A stretch of 38,279 nucleotides of DNA, taken from positions 1-38,279 of the IMG/VR virus record IMGVR_UViG_3300032240_001164. The stretch is one strand, 5' to 3'. A program made the translations under genes and the position numbers. This DNA comes from a virus. This document shows, piece by piece, positions 17,611 through 25,790 of the stretch (position 1 is the first letter of the stretch; each line of letters opens with the position of its first letter). A model generated the notes under the pieces. That model was not told the origin of the DNA. It worked only from the letters and a program-made list of their open reading frames with translations, and searched no databases.

Positions 17611-17616
17611 TACAAT
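17588..17616 (+). promoter_or_regulatory. Promoter TTGAAT-17-TACAAT
   Basis: TTGAAT (17588-17593) and TACAAT (17611-17616) are 17 bases apart, with TGA before the -10 box (extended -10). It lies at the end of the primase gene and would drive the SSB and polymerase genes. A perfect inverted repeat (17626-17642) lies where transcription should begin. Confidence 0.65.
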
Positions 17617-17625
17617 AGTAATACA

Positions 17626-17642
17626 GATGGATTTATACCATC
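17626..17642 (+). promoter_or_regulatory. 5' leader hairpin or operator dyad before SSB gene
   Basis: GATGG and CCATC form a 5-base-pair stem around ATTTATA, nine bases after the -10 box. It may be a 5' mRNA hairpin or a repressor site. The ribosome binding site (GAGGT) lies about 15 bases further on and is not covered by the stem. Confidence 0.5.
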
Positions 17643-17666
17643 AACTATACGAAACGAGGTAATAAA

Positions 17667-18338
17667 ATGGGTCTAGTAAAAGGACTAAAAGATTTAAATA
17701 AAGTTATGGAGCGACCACAGTCTACAGGTGGAGAAGGCTCAAAGGCTCGTTGGGTTAAGCTCGACGATGCGGAAAGTATCAAGATTCGATTTCTTCAAGA
17801 ACTTGATCCTGATTCCCCAAATTATAATGAAAAAAATGGTCTAGGATTTATTGCTGTTGAGCATACGAATCCAGCTGATTATCGTCGCAAGGCTTTGTGT
17901 ACAATTGATGACCAGGGAAAGTGTTGGGGTTGCGAACAACACCGCAAGGATTATAAAAAGGGCTGGAAGGGACGTTCTAGACTTTACATTAACGTATTGA
18001 TTGATGATGGCAAGGAAGACCCTTATGTAGCAATTCTTTCACAAGGTTCAAGCGGTAAAACAATTACTCCAACCCTTATTGAGTATGCTGGAGAAATGGG
18101 TAGCATTAGCAATTTAATGTGGCGTGTAAAGCGTTCTGGTACAAAGACAGATACAAGTTATACAGCCATCCCACTTGCTAAGGACGAAACACCATTTGAT
18201 TCTTCTGAATTAGAATTGTATGAACTTGAAAAGGTTGCTGTTCGTGACCTACCTTATACAGACCAAGAAGCCTTCTTTAATGGAGAAGGTTCACACGAGG
18301 AAGATCCATCGGCTACAAGCGGTAGCGTCGAGTGGTAA
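17667..18338 (+). CDS. Single-stranded DNA-binding protein
   Basis: This 223-residue protein has the features of phage gp32-like SSB proteins: an N-terminal basic segment, a zinc-site region (CTIDDQGKCWGCEQH) in the OB-fold core, a basic/aromatic stretch (DYKKGWKGRSRLYINVL), and an acidic C-terminal tail (GEGSHEEDPSATSGSVEW) that in this class contacts replication partners. It has its own promoter and GAGGT ribosome site. It sits between primase and polymerase, and the gene ends in front of a perfect hairpin. Coating of ssDNA during replication and recombination is the likely role. Confidence 0.8.
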   Translation: MGLVKGLKDLNKVMERPQSTGGEGSKARWVKLDDAESIKIRFLQELDPDSPNYNEKNGLGFIAVEHTNPADYRRKALCTIDDQGKCWGCEQHRKDYKKGWKGRSRLYINVLIDDGKEDPYVAILSQGSSGKTITPTLIEYAGEMGSISNLMWRVKRSGTKTDTSYTAIPLAKDETPFDSSELELYELEKVAVRDLPYTDQEAFFNGEGSHEEDPSATSGSVEW

Positions 18339-18345
18339 TTTAGTG

Positions 18346-18369
18346 ACAAGGGGGCGAAAGCCCCCTTGT
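18346..18369 (+). terminator. Perfect GNRA-loop hairpin between SSB and polymerase genes
   Basis: ACAAGGGGGC and GCCCCCTTGT pair fully (10 bp) around GAAA. No T run follows, so it is not a classical terminator. It could be an mRNA-stability or 3'-end processing element that sets SSB above polymerase expression, or a non-canonical terminator. Confidence 0.6.
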
Positions 18370-18383
18370 ACATTAGGGCGGAT

Positions 18384-21300
18384 ATGAATTTTACACACCT
18401 TCACGTACATAGTTATTATTCTTTAATGGACGGGCTTAATTCTCCAATGGAATTAGCTCAAGCTGCAAAAGATGCTGGTCAAAATGCTATTGCAATCACA
18501 GACCACGGCACACTTGCATCACATAGAGAAATGCAATTGGCATGCAAAGAAATTGGGATCAAGCCTATTCTAGGAGTTGAAGCTTATATTTCTCCAACCG
18601 ATAGGTTTGATAGATCTTCAAAAACAGATAAAAGTATTCAAGCCTACAACCACATTATTCTTTTAGCTAAAAATAAAAAGGGTTTAGAGAATATCAATAT
18701 CCTACAGGAACTTGCATGGAATGAAGGATTTTATCACAAGCCTAGAATTGATAGGGAGATATTAAAAGAATATGCTGAAGGTATTATTGTCCTTTCTGGA
18801 TGTCTTAATGGACTTATTAGCAAGGCTATTGATAAAGGAGATTTGTCTGAAGCACGACTTATGCTCAAAGATTTTAAGAAAATTTTTCAAGACGACTTTT
18901 ATATTGAGGTACAATCTCACAATCCGAAAGAGATTAACGATACCCTTTTAGCATTAGCAGATGAACTAAAAATAAAAGCGGTGGCAACAGGAGATGCCCA
19001 CTTTGCCAAGGGGGAAGATAAAGTTCTCGAAGAAGCAATGTTAATTTTATCAACATCCCCAAAGGCTGACAAAGATACAGATTTTGAGATGTCTAGAAAT
19101 ATGAATGATATGCTAGATAGGTTTAATTATTTGTATCCAGATCGTAGAATATCATTTCAAGATTATAATTTATTTATTCAGTCTCGTGAGGAAATTGAAT
19201 CTGATTTTAATAAATCAGGAATTAATCGAACAGACATTTATGAAAACACAGTTGAAATTTCTAATAAAATTGGTGAGTATGAATTTAATAGTGGTCTAGA
19301 CCTTCTTCCAGTCCCCAAAACGGATGCTGATGAAAAGCTAAGGGAGTTAGCTGAAAAGGGCTTACAGAGGCTTGGAAAGGCTTCTGATGATGTCTATAGA
19401 GTTCGTGTAGAAGAAGAATTATCAGTTATTGCTGCAAAGAATTTTGCATCTTACTTTTTAGTTATTGCTGATATGATTAATTGGGCTAAAGATAATAACA
19501 TTATGGTTGGACCTGGTCGTGGTTCAGCTGCAGGATCTTTAGTTTGTTATGCATTGGGAATTACAGATGTAGATCCAATTAAATATGATTTATTGTTTTT
19601 TAGATTTATTAATCCAGAACGAAATGACTTTCCAGATATCGACACAGACTTTGAAGATCGTCGTCGCAAAGAGGTTAAGGATTATCTAAAAAAGAAATTT
19701 AAACACGTAGCTTCTATTTCTACATACACTTATTTTAAAGATAAGGGTGTTATTCGTGATGCTGCAAGAGTATTTATGGTTCCGCTTCAAGATGTAAATC
19801 GTGCTTTGAAATCAGTAGATACTTTTGAAGATTATATGGATTCTCCAAACACTAAGGAGTTTAGACTTAAATACCCAGAGGTAACTTGGCTAGCAGAAAA
19901 ATTACGTGGCAAAATTAGAAGCGTAGGTGTACATGCAGCTGGTGTTGTTGTTGCTAAAGATGATATTAGAAAGTTTGCACCAATTGAATCTAGAGAGGAT
20001 GCACAGGATAAGGTTTCTGGAAGAATACCAGTAGTTGCATATGATATGGATACTGTAGCAGATATTGGTTTGATTAAACTCGATGCTTTAGGATTAAAAA
20101 CACTATCTGTTATTTCTGATACTATTTCTTCCATTAAAGAAAGAACTGGTAAAAGCATTATTCTATCTGATCTTCCATTAGATGATTCAAAAGTATATTC
20201 AATGCTTAGCGAAGGTTATACCAAAGGCGTATTCCAGGCGGAAGCAACGCCGTATACAAATTTGCTGATGAAAATGGGCGTAGATAAATTTGAAGATTTA
20301 GCCGCATCAAATGCTTTGGTTAGACCAGGAGCTATGAATACTGTGGGAGCTGCATATATTAACAGAAAACATGGTAGAGAGGCAGTAGAATACACTCATA
20401 CCATCATGAAGCCTTTTACAGAAAATACTTATGGTGTTATCATATATCAGGAGCAGGTTATGCAAGCATGCGTATATTTGGGAGGGATGTCTTGGTCAGA
20501 AGCTGATAAGGTTCGCAAGATTATTGGTAAAAAGAAAGATGCAAAAGAATTCGACCAGTTCAAGGATCAATTTATTACTGGGGCTTCAAAACACATTTCT
20601 CAGAAAAAAGCGAAAGCCCTATGGCATGATTTTGAAGCTCATGCTGGTTATTCTTTTAATCGTTCCCATGCTGTTGCTTATTCCATGCTTTCTTATTATA
20701 CAGCTTGGCTTAAAACTTATTACCCTCTTGAATTCATGTTTTCAATTCTTAAAAATGAAAACGATAAAGATGCTAGAACGGAATATTTAATTGAGGCTAA
20801 ACGTTTAGGCCTTAAGGTATTATTACCACATGTTAATGAATCTGATTTATATTTTTCATTAAAGAATAATGCAATTCAGTTCGGCTTGGCTGAAATAAAA
20901 TTTATTTCAGATAGTATCGCAAATAAAATCATAGAAAGAAGACCATATGAAAATTACGCAGACTTTGTCCAAAAAGCGTCTGCTAAAGGCAGTGGTATCA
21001 ATAGTAGGGCTGTTACTGCTCTTAATAGCATTGGTGGGGCTGCCTTCGAAGATAATGTTAGGACTGGTAAGGAAAAGGAAAATTACTACGAATATCTAGG
21101 TATTCCAACATTTAATTTGGAATCAATTCCTCCAAGAATTAAAGCACAAGCACGTCCTATTAATGAGTTTGATGATTTAGGATCATTTGTTATGTTTGGA
21201 ATGGTTAAAAGCATTAAGCGTGGAACTGGCTGGGCAAGAGTAGAACTCGTGGATGAGACTGGTTCGGTTGGTCTATTTCATAATGAGCAGACTCAAATAG

Positions 21301-21653
21301 AAACAAATCAAATGTACTTTATTTTGGTCGGAGATAATCGTATTGCTAGGTATATTAAGGTTAGTGACATTAATCCAAATGGCTCTGATTTATTTGTAGA
21401 TTATTTATATAGAAAAGAATACGATATGGATGAAGATGAATATGTGGTATTAAATTTTACTCCATATAAAACTAAAGCTGGCAAAACAATGGCACACATT
21501 GTTATGACAAATAAAGATAAAGAGTTGACTCGTGTGATTGTTTTTTCAAGCCTTTATGCACAAGCATTAGGAAAAATGCGTGAAGGAATGAAGTGTAAAG
21601 TAGTATTGTCTACTCTGGAAGACGGTACCCTAATGGTAAAGGAAGTAAAATAA
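18384..21653 (+). CDS. dnaE: DNA polymerase III alpha-type replicative polymerase (C family)
   Basis: The start is ATG 18384; an in-frame TTG at 18366 would lie in the hairpin. The 1089-residue protein has the full order of DnaE. It begins with a PHP domain (FTHLHVHSYYSLMDG, ITDHGT). The palm follows with GPGRGSAAGSLVCYALG and PDIDTDF, where D420 and D422 are the metal-binding pair and D567 in KLDALGL is the third. Then come GVHAAGVV, YQEQVMQ, a fingers region ending SFNRSHAVAYSMLSYYTAWL, and a C-terminal OB-fold (WARVELVDETGSVGLFHN). It is close to cellular DnaE in length. Phages using a C-family polymerase are fewer than those using A or B families and are common among actinophages. Confidence 0.95.
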   Translation: MNFTHLHVHSYYSLMDGLNSPMELAQAAKDAGQNAIAITDHGTLASHREMQLACKEIGIKPILGVEAYISPTDRFDRSSKTDKSIQAYNHIILLAKNKKGLENINILQELAWNEGFYHKPRIDREILKEYAEGIIVLSGCLNGLISKAIDKGDLSEARLMLKDFKKIFQDDFYIEVQSHNPKEINDTLLALADELKIKAVATGDAHFAKGEDKVLEEAMLILSTSPKADKDTDFEMSRNMNDMLDRFNYLYPDRRISFQDYNLFIQSREEIESDFNKSGINRTDIYENTVEISNKIGEYEFNSGLDLLPVPKTDADEKLRELAEKGLQRLGKASDDVYRVRVEEELSVIAAKNFASYFLVIADMINWAKDNNIMVGPGRGSAAGSLVCYALGITDVDPIKYDLLFFRFINPERNDFPDIDTDFEDRRRKEVKDYLKKKFKHVASISTYTYFKDKGVIRDAARVFMVPLQDVNRALKSVDTFEDYMDSPNTKEFRLKYPEVTWLAEKLRGKIRSVGVHAAGVVVAKDDIRKFAPIESREDAQDKVSGRIPVVAYDMDTVADIGLIKLDALGLKTLSVISDTISSIKERTGKSIILSDLPLDDSKVYSMLSEGYTKGVFQAEATPYTNLLMKMGVDKFEDLAASNALVRPGAMNTVGAAYINRKHGREAVEYTHTIMKPFTENTYGVIIYQEQVMQACVYLGGMSWSEADKVRKIIGKKKDAKEFDQFKDQFITGASKHISQKKAKALWHDFEAHAGYSFNRSHAVAYSMLSYYTAWLKTYYPLEFMFSILKNENDKDARTEYLIEAKRLGLKVLLPHVNESDLYFSLKNNAIQFGLAEIKFISDSIANKIIERRPYENYADFVQKASAKGSGINSRAVTALNSIGGAAFEDNVRTGKEKENYYEYLGIPTFNLESIPPRIKAQARPINEFDDLGSFVMFGMVKSIKRGTGWARVELVDETGSVGLFHNEQTQIETNQMYFILVGDNRIARYIKVSDINPNGSDLFVDYLYRKEYDMDEDEYVVLNFTPYKTKAGKTMAHIVMTNKDKELTRVIVFSSLYAQALGKMREGMKCKVVLSTLEDGTLMVKEVK

Positions 21654-21874
21654 TGGACGCACCACAAGATCTTTTGGCATCATTGAATGCCACAAAAATA
21701 TTAGTAGCCGCATTAGAAACTTTAGGCTCAATTGAAATTCCTGCTCTTACATTTTTAGATGCAGGTGTAGAGGACAGACAGTTGTCTGTAACATATGACG
21801 ATAAATCATCTTCATTTATATTTAAATTAGGGAGCAAAAATGAATCAAATGAACTCATTAATGACTTCGAGTAA
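21653..21874 (+). CDS. Small acidic protein after polymerase (unknown)
   Basis: This 73-residue protein overlaps the polymerase stop (TAATG) and extends 35 bases into the next gene. The first half is helical and the second strand-like (RQLSVTYDDKSSSFIFKLGS). The family is not recognised. Stop-start coupling suggests it is made with the polymerase and may be an accessory factor. Confidence 0.55.
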   Translation: MDAPQDLLASLNATKILVAALETLGSIEIPALTFLDAGVEDRQLSVTYDDKSSSFIFKLGSKNESNELINDFE

Positions 21875-22220
21875 AAATGATATTGTGTTGGTGACCGATA
21901 ATGGACTGGATGCGTTGGCAGCTATTCTTCATGAAACTGCAATTGAAAAAAGATTTTGGGAAGGTGAAATTAATTACGATAAGATTGGTAATAAACTTGC
22001 CCTCGTACATTCTGAAGTTACTGAAGTTTTGGAAGCTATCCGTAAAAATAAAGGGTCTCAAGAAATTGTAGAAGAAATTGCAGATATTTTAATTAGAACG
22101 TTAGATGTCTATGCGGCTATGAGAAATACTGAAGATGTAACACATAGCTTAGATGAAGTGCTATTTGCTAAAATGGAAAAAAATAAATTAAGGCCAGCAC
22201 TTCACGGACATTTGTTTTAA
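21840..22220 (+). CDS. mazG: MazG-like nucleoside triphosphate pyrophosphohydrolase
   Basis: This 126-residue protein carries the MazG helical signature: KLALVHSEVTEVLEAIRK, with E-x-x-E on one helix, and VEEIADILIRTLDVYAAM, with E-x-x-D on the next. A C-terminal KMEKNKLRPALHGH follows, as in many single-domain MazG proteins. These enzymes hydrolyse NTPs or dNTPs to monophosphates and pyrophosphate, cleaning the nucleotide pool or, in phages, possibly altering (p)ppGpp signalling. AGGGAG lies six bases before ATG. It sits between the polymerase and recA genes, with the peroxiredoxin in between. Confidence 0.85.
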   Translation: MNQMNSLMTSSKNDIVLVTDNGLDALAAILHETAIEKRFWEGEINYDKIGNKLALVHSEVTEVLEAIRKNKGSQEIVEEIADILIRTLDVYAAMRNTEDVTHSLDEVLFAKMEKNKLRPALHGHLF

Positions 22221-22229
22221 TGCTATACT
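22201..22229 (+). promoter_or_regulatory. Putative promoter before peroxiredoxin gene
   Basis: TGCTATACT (22221-22229) is an extended -10 box. A weak -35 (TTCACG, 22201-22206) lies 17 bases before the hexamer. It is in the short gap before the peroxiredoxin gene, whose ribosome site (ATAAGGA) follows. It would give that gene and recA a separate start. Confidence 0.5.
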
Positions 22230-22251
22230 ATAAGAAAGATAAGGAATAATA

Positions 22252-22785
22252 ATGAAAACGGTAGGAGATAAATTAGGTCAATTTGTTGTTATTGGCGTCA
22301 AGCCAGGCAAATTGGATGTAGAAGATGCGTTTGTGCCACTAAGCAATGAATCGTTTCCAGGACAATGGAAGGTAATTGTTTTTTATCCAAAAGACTTTAC
22401 TTTCGTATGCCCTACAGAAATTGTAGGATACGATGCATTAGTTAATGAATTTTCTGCAAGAAATGCAGTTCTTATGACTGGTTCCGTGGATAACGAATTT
22501 TGTAAAATTGCATGGAGAAATGCTGATCCTCAATTAGCTAAAACAAATTCGTGGTCATTTGCAGATACAGCACACACATTAGCAAATGATTTGGGAATTC
22601 ATGCTCCGATGGGAGTAACATATCGTGCAACATTTATTGTTGATCCAGAAAATGTAATTCAGCATGTTACAGTTAATGGTTTAGATACTGGCAGAAATCC
22701 AGAAGAAACTCTAAGAATTTTAGATGCTATCCAAACTGGAGAAAAAACTGCATGCAGTAGACAAATCGGAGGAGCAACACTTTAA
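22252..22785 (+). CDS. ahpC: AhpC-type 2-Cys peroxiredoxin
   Basis: This 177-residue peroxiredoxin reduces hydrogen and alkyl peroxides. The peroxidatic motif is FYPKDFTFVCPTEI with Cys53. The Arg motif is in GVTYRATFIVDPENVIQHV, and the resolving region near the end has Cys168 (EKTACSRQIGG). It is close to actinobacterial AhpC, including FTFVCPTEI and the phrase GRNPEETLRILDA. M. tuberculosis AhpC has a C-terminal Cys-x-Cys pair, whereas here only one Cys remains. Another Cys (84) lies after the active site. There is no reductase partner in the window, so it would need host AhpD, thioredoxin or mycoredoxin. It is an unusual passenger between MazG and RecA and probably came from the host lineage. 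Confidence 0.92.
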   Translation: MKTVGDKLGQFVVIGVKPGKLDVEDAFVPLSNESFPGQWKVIVFYPKDFTFVCPTEIVGYDALVNEFSARNAVLMTGSVDNEFCKIAWRNADPQLAKTNSWSFADTAHTLANDLGIHAPMGVTYRATFIVDPENVIQHVTVNGLDTGRNPEETLRILDAIQTGEKTACSRQIGGATL

Positions 22786-23789
22786 TGTCAATTAACATAA
22801 ATGATGTACTTTCCAAGTTGGACCCTAAAACAAGGGCTAGAGTTCAATCTGCACAAGATATTGTGGTAGAAAAACAATTAACTCCAAGTATTGGTTTAAA
22901 TATGTCGCTGAAGGGTGGCCTAGGATACGGAAGACAAGTACTTGTATGGGGAAATAAATCTGCTGGAAAGTCATCATTTTGCCTACAAATGATTGCTATG
23001 GCACAAAAAGAAGGAAAAACTTGTGCGTGGATTGATGCAGAAGCATCTTATGATCAATCGTGGGCAGAGTCTTTGGGAGTAGATTCTTCTTCTCTTATTT
23101 ATTCCCCAGCTAAAACAGTTAATGACATGGTAGATGTAGCTACAAAGCTAATGGAAGCAGAGGTTGATCTAATCGTAGTAGATTCAATTTCTGCTCTCCT
23201 TCCAGCTATCTATTTTGAAAAAGATGGAAATGAATTAAAAGATTTACAAGATACAAAACAAATTGGAGCAGAAGCAAAGGATATGACCCATGCGGTCAAA
23301 ATGTTAAATTATGCAAACAAAAACACATTACTTGTTCTCATCTCACAACAACGAAATCAGTTTGGATCTATGCATGCTTCACACATTCCCACAGGTGGAA
23401 TGGCGGTCAAGTTCTTCTCGTCAACCGTTATTAAACTCTGGTCGTCTGAAGCTGAAGCTAATGCTATTAAGGCTGGCGTTAAAGTTGGCGACAAAATTAT
23501 CGAACAAAGAGTCGGAAGACCAGTTAACTGGATTATTGATTACAACAAACTCGGCCCCCCTAATTTATCAGGACAATATGACTTTTACTACCAAGGGGAA
23601 GTTCTTGGTGTAGATAGAGTTGGAGAAACCCTAGATGTTGCAGAAATGTGCGGCATCATTGAAAAGGGCGGAGCCTGGTATACAATTGAAGAAGAAAGAT
23701 TCCAAGGTAGAGCTAAAGCAGTGCAATATCTTAGAGACAACCCAGATGTTGTAAATAAATTAGAAGAGGAAATAAATGCCAAATCTTGA
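22785..23789 (+). CDS. recA: RecA-like recombinase
   Basis: This 334-residue protein starts on the stop of the peroxiredoxin gene (TAATG). The Walker A site is GNKSAGKSSF and Walker B is VDLIVVDSISALLP. The region KNTLLVLISQQRNQFG holds the Gln-containing L2/sensor motif that couples ATP state to DNA binding, followed by GGMAVKFFSSTVIKL. Its C-terminal part is shorter than bacterial RecA, as in phage RecA/UvsX-like proteins. It catalyses strand exchange and would act with the SSB, the Cas4-like and the resolvase-like nucleases encoded nearby. Confidence 0.9.
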   Translation: MSININDVLSKLDPKTRARVQSAQDIVVEKQLTPSIGLNMSLKGGLGYGRQVLVWGNKSAGKSSFCLQMIAMAQKEGKTCAWIDAEASYDQSWAESLGVDSSSLIYSPAKTVNDMVDVATKLMEAEVDLIVVDSISALLPAIYFEKDGNELKDLQDTKQIGAEAKDMTHAVKMLNYANKNTLLVLISQQRNQFGSMHASHIPTGGMAVKFFSSTVIKLWSSEAEANAIKAGVKVGDKIIEQRVGRPVNWIIDYNKLGPPNLSGQYDFYYQGEVLGVDRVGETLDVAEMCGIIEKGGAWYTIEEERFQGRAKAVQYLRDNPDVVNKLEEEINAKS

Positions 23790-23979
23790 TGAATTTTTAA
23801 ACAAACCTGAAGCACAAACTGAATCTATAGAAAATAATTCTCGTTTAGAAAAACATTATTCTATTAAGCCATGCAATCAATGTGATTCTGACTCAGATTA
23901 TTTTTATTTTAATAATCAAACAATGGAAATGTCTTGGACATGTGCCAATAATCATCACAATAAGTATCAGGTAGGATAA
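23776..23979 (+). CDS. Small zinc-ribbon-like protein
   Basis: This 67-residue protein overlaps the end of recA by 14 bases. Cysteines at 33, 36 and 56 and His 60/61 (PCNQCDSD and WTCANNHH) could form one zinc site. The N-terminal 25 residues are acidic and helical. No family is recognised. It overlaps the next start by one base (TAATG), so it is in the recombination operon. Confidence 0.6.
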   Translation: MPNLDEFLNKPEAQTESIENNSRLEKHYSIKPCNQCDSDSDYFYFNNQTMEMSWTCANNHHNKYQVG

Positions 23980-24287
23980 TGTCCGAACGTGCTGAAATCA
24001 AAAGAGATGGAGCCAAAGGACAAAAAAATTCTGGTCGTGGCGATTACCAAAAGGGCGATGCTACCTGGCATAATTTTGTGGTGGATTATAAAGAGTATGC
24101 TAAATCAATCTCGATTTCAACAGATATATGGGCGAAAATCTGTACAGATACTTTTAAAGTTAGTCGGGATAAAAGCCCAGTACTCAAACTCGTCCTTGGT
24201 GGAGAAGGTGCTAAAACAAGACTTGCAGTAATTGAATGGGCTATGCTGGAACAATTAATAGAATGTTGGGAAAAACATAATGAATAA
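23979..24287 (+). CDS. Putative Hjc-like Holliday junction/PD-(D/E)xK nuclease
   Basis: This 102-residue protein has a basic, Gly-rich start (KRDGAKGQKNSGRGDYQKGD) followed by a strand with FVVDYKEYAKS. The spacing of GD and D-x-K is that of the PD-(D/E)xK fold used by archaeal Hjc and phage resolvases, in which the SGRG-type loop contacts DNA. The second half is helical (KTRLAVIEWAMLEQLIECW). The function is inferred from this motif and from its place between recA and other recombination genes. A different nucleic-acid role is possible. Confidence 0.5.
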   Translation: MSERAEIKRDGAKGQKNSGRGDYQKGDATWHNFVVDYKEYAKSISISTDIWAKICTDTFKVSRDKSPVLKLVLGGEGAKTRLAVIEWAMLEQLIECWEKHNE

Positions 24288-25086
24288 AGAAATTTATCCT
24301 AAAATTATGGTTTATTCAGATTTATTAAAAGATCCTGACAGATTATATAAAATAATGAAAAAATCTGAACAGGATTCAGATGGAAAATTTTATTTAAGAA
24401 AATGGACAGACTGGTCTATTTTCGGTACATATACTCAACAAAAACATGATCCTAAAGAAGAATTCCAAAGCGGAGATCGATATGATGAAGAAAAATATTT
24501 ATCAGATTCTGTTTATGAGGCATATCAAAAAGCAATTGATCATTACATAGATTATTATGATATTAAACTCCCAGAAACTGCCGAACTTGCCAGTTCTTCT
24601 TTTTCAAAATATGATTATCAATCCGTAGTAGAAGATAATGATATGGCAATGCAATATCACACAGATTTTGTTATTTCAGAAAAAGATATGCCTGGCCAAA
24701 AATTTTTATTAACATGTACTACATATATAAACGATGATTATGAAGGGGGAGCAGTTGAGTTTTATATTAATGGTGAAATTGTAACCTTCAAGCCAAAGGC
24801 TGGGGATATTTTGGTATTCCCATCTGGGGATCCTTATTACCACGGGGTTACTGCAATTTCAAAAGCTCCAAAATTTTTTATTAGAAATTTTATGATGTAT
24901 GAATTTGACGGTACAAAAGAATGGTTAGATAATCAAAAAAGATACGGTGCAATGCGTTGGTTTGAAATGGAAAAAGATAGGTTATTTTTAGAAAATAAAG
25001 GAAACCAAAAATATAGATTTAATGGTAAAGTAGTTTCAGCAGAAGAGTTTGAAACTTTATATGGAGGTAATGATGGGGTCAAATAA
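24280..25086 (+). CDS. 2-oxoglutarate/Fe(II)-dependent oxygenase (prolyl-4-hydroxylase-like)
   Basis: This 268-residue protein has the double-stranded beta-helix signature: QYHTD (H127, D129), LLTCTTYINDDYEGGAVEFY, KPKAGDILVFPS, YYHGV (H188) and a downstream Arg in FFIRNF that would hold 2-oxoglutarate. The N-terminal 120 residues are helical. Such enzymes hydroxylate proteins, nucleic acids or small molecules; the sequence does not tell which. Related oxygenases occur widely in aquatic phages. It overlaps the nuclease gene before it by eight bases, placing it in the recombination operon. A second, shorter member is at 32791. Confidence 0.88.
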   Translation: MNKEIYPKIMVYSDLLKDPDRLYKIMKKSEQDSDGKFYLRKWTDWSIFGTYTQQKHDPKEEFQSGDRYDEEKYLSDSVYEAYQKAIDHYIDYYDIKLPETAELASSSFSKYDYQSVVEDNDMAMQYHTDFVISEKDMPGQKFLLTCTTYINDDYEGGAVEFYINGEIVTFKPKAGDILVFPSGDPYYHGVTAISKAPKFFIRNFMMYEFDGTKEWLDNQKRYGAMRWFEMEKDRLFLENKGNQKYRFNGKVVSAEEFETLYGGNDGVK

Positions 25087-25210
25087 TAAAATACCGTTTA
25101 ATAAAACAATTATTAAAAATGGTAGAATTGTTCGTATAAGAAAAGATGGCACAGTCAAAGCAGACTTGGGCCCATATGAACCTAATGTAAAGAAAGAGAA
25201 AAATGTTTAA
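25073..25210 (+). CDS. Tiny basic protein (unknown)
   Basis: This 45-residue frame starts at ATG 25073 (or the in-frame ATG 25070) inside the end of the oxygenase gene, after GGAGGT. It is basic, with a beta-hairpin-like core IKNGRIVRIRKDGTVKADLG that looks like a small RNA- or DNA-binding element. Its end overlaps the next start, a spacing typical of the real genes here. Function is unknown. Confidence 0.55.
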   Translation: MGSNNKIPFNKTIIKNGRIVRIRKDGTVKADLGPYEPNVKKEKNV

Positions 25211-25361
25211 AGAAATATTTATGACAACTATTACTGGTATGGGCGTAGGTGCCGTATTTGCCCTGTTTAAACTTCCTGTCCCAGCACCCCCAGTTTTTGC
25301 GGGTTTGATGGGAATTTTTGGCCTTTGGCTAGGTTATGGTTTAATTGGTAGGTTTATTTAA
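25203..25361 (+). CDS. XapX domain small membrane protein
   Basis: This 52-residue frame matches the XapX (DUF1427) family: an N-terminal hydrophobic helix GMGVGAVFALFKLPVPAPPV, the Pro-rich turn LPVPAPP, and a second helix GIFGLWLGYGL. This is a two-helix membrane protein found in many bacteria, function unknown. Finding the turn exactly between two helices makes the call strong despite its size. It overlaps the gene before by eight bases and the next ATG by one (TAATG). A phage copy is unusual and suggests a role in altering the host inner membrane. Confidence 0.8.
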   Translation: MFKEIFMTTITGMGVGAVFALFKLPVPAPPVFAGLMGIFGLWLGYGLIGRFI

Positions 25362-25465
25362 TGATAGCTTTTGCTTGGGGTCTTTTAATTGGGTACCTTA
25401 TCGGAACAGTGGTTGGATTTTATGTTAGTGAATATGATAGAAAGCTGAAAAATGACAACAGATAA
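25361..25465 (+). CDS. Tiny single-pass membrane protein
   Basis: This 34-residue frame overlaps the XapX stop (TAATG). One hydrophobic helix (FAWGLLIGYLIGTVVGFYV) is followed by a charged tail (SEYDRKLKNDNR). It overlaps the next gene start by 14 bases. With the XapX protein it forms a pair of membrane micro-proteins, perhaps acting together. No family is recognised. Confidence 0.6.
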   Translation: MIAFAWGLLIGYLIGTVVGFYVSEYDRKLKNDNR

Positions 25466-25790
25466 AAATACTTTAGAGTTAATTAGTGATATTACTGAAT
25501 TTAATGATTTGCATGATTTTATGCAAGATGAGCATTTAGATAAAACTCTAGCAATTGTGGTAAAATTGTTAATGAATCCAGATGTACCTTCTGCAAAAGC
25601 CCCACATTTAATTATGGAGCTTCAAGCAATGTCGACAAAATTCTCAGTGCTTGCATCAGTTTATTCGACTATTGCAAAAGATAAAGCGGGAACAGAAAAT
25701 AATAATAAAAAGAATATTTATTATTCAGTAAAGGAGTCCATAGACAAACTTGTAGATGCACTAAAGTATGTCGTTAGGTACAATTCATAA
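25452..25790 (+). CDS. Helical protein of unknown function
   Basis: This 112-residue helical protein is acidic in the first third, with a core KTLAIVVKLLMNPDVPSAKA then LIMELQAMSTKFSVLASVYS. It overlaps both neighbours and is directly upstream of the Cas4-like nuclease, whose start overlaps its stop (TAATG). The conserved small-gene-then-nuclease order may mean it is a partner, but no family is recognised. Confidence 0.6.
   Translation: MTTDKNTLELISDITEFNDLHDFMQDEHLDKTLAIVVKLLMNPDVPSAKAPHLIMELQAMSTKFSVLASVYSTIAKDKAGTENNNKKNIYYSVKESIDKLVDALKYVVRYNS

Noticed and set aside
19832-20158. Minus-strand frame of 108 codons
   Set aside because: It is fully inside the polymerase gene and has no support.
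20431-20790. Plus-strand frame of 119 codons
   Set aside because: It is an out-of-frame shadow of the polymerase gene, rich in Leu, Ile and Lys as expected by chance.
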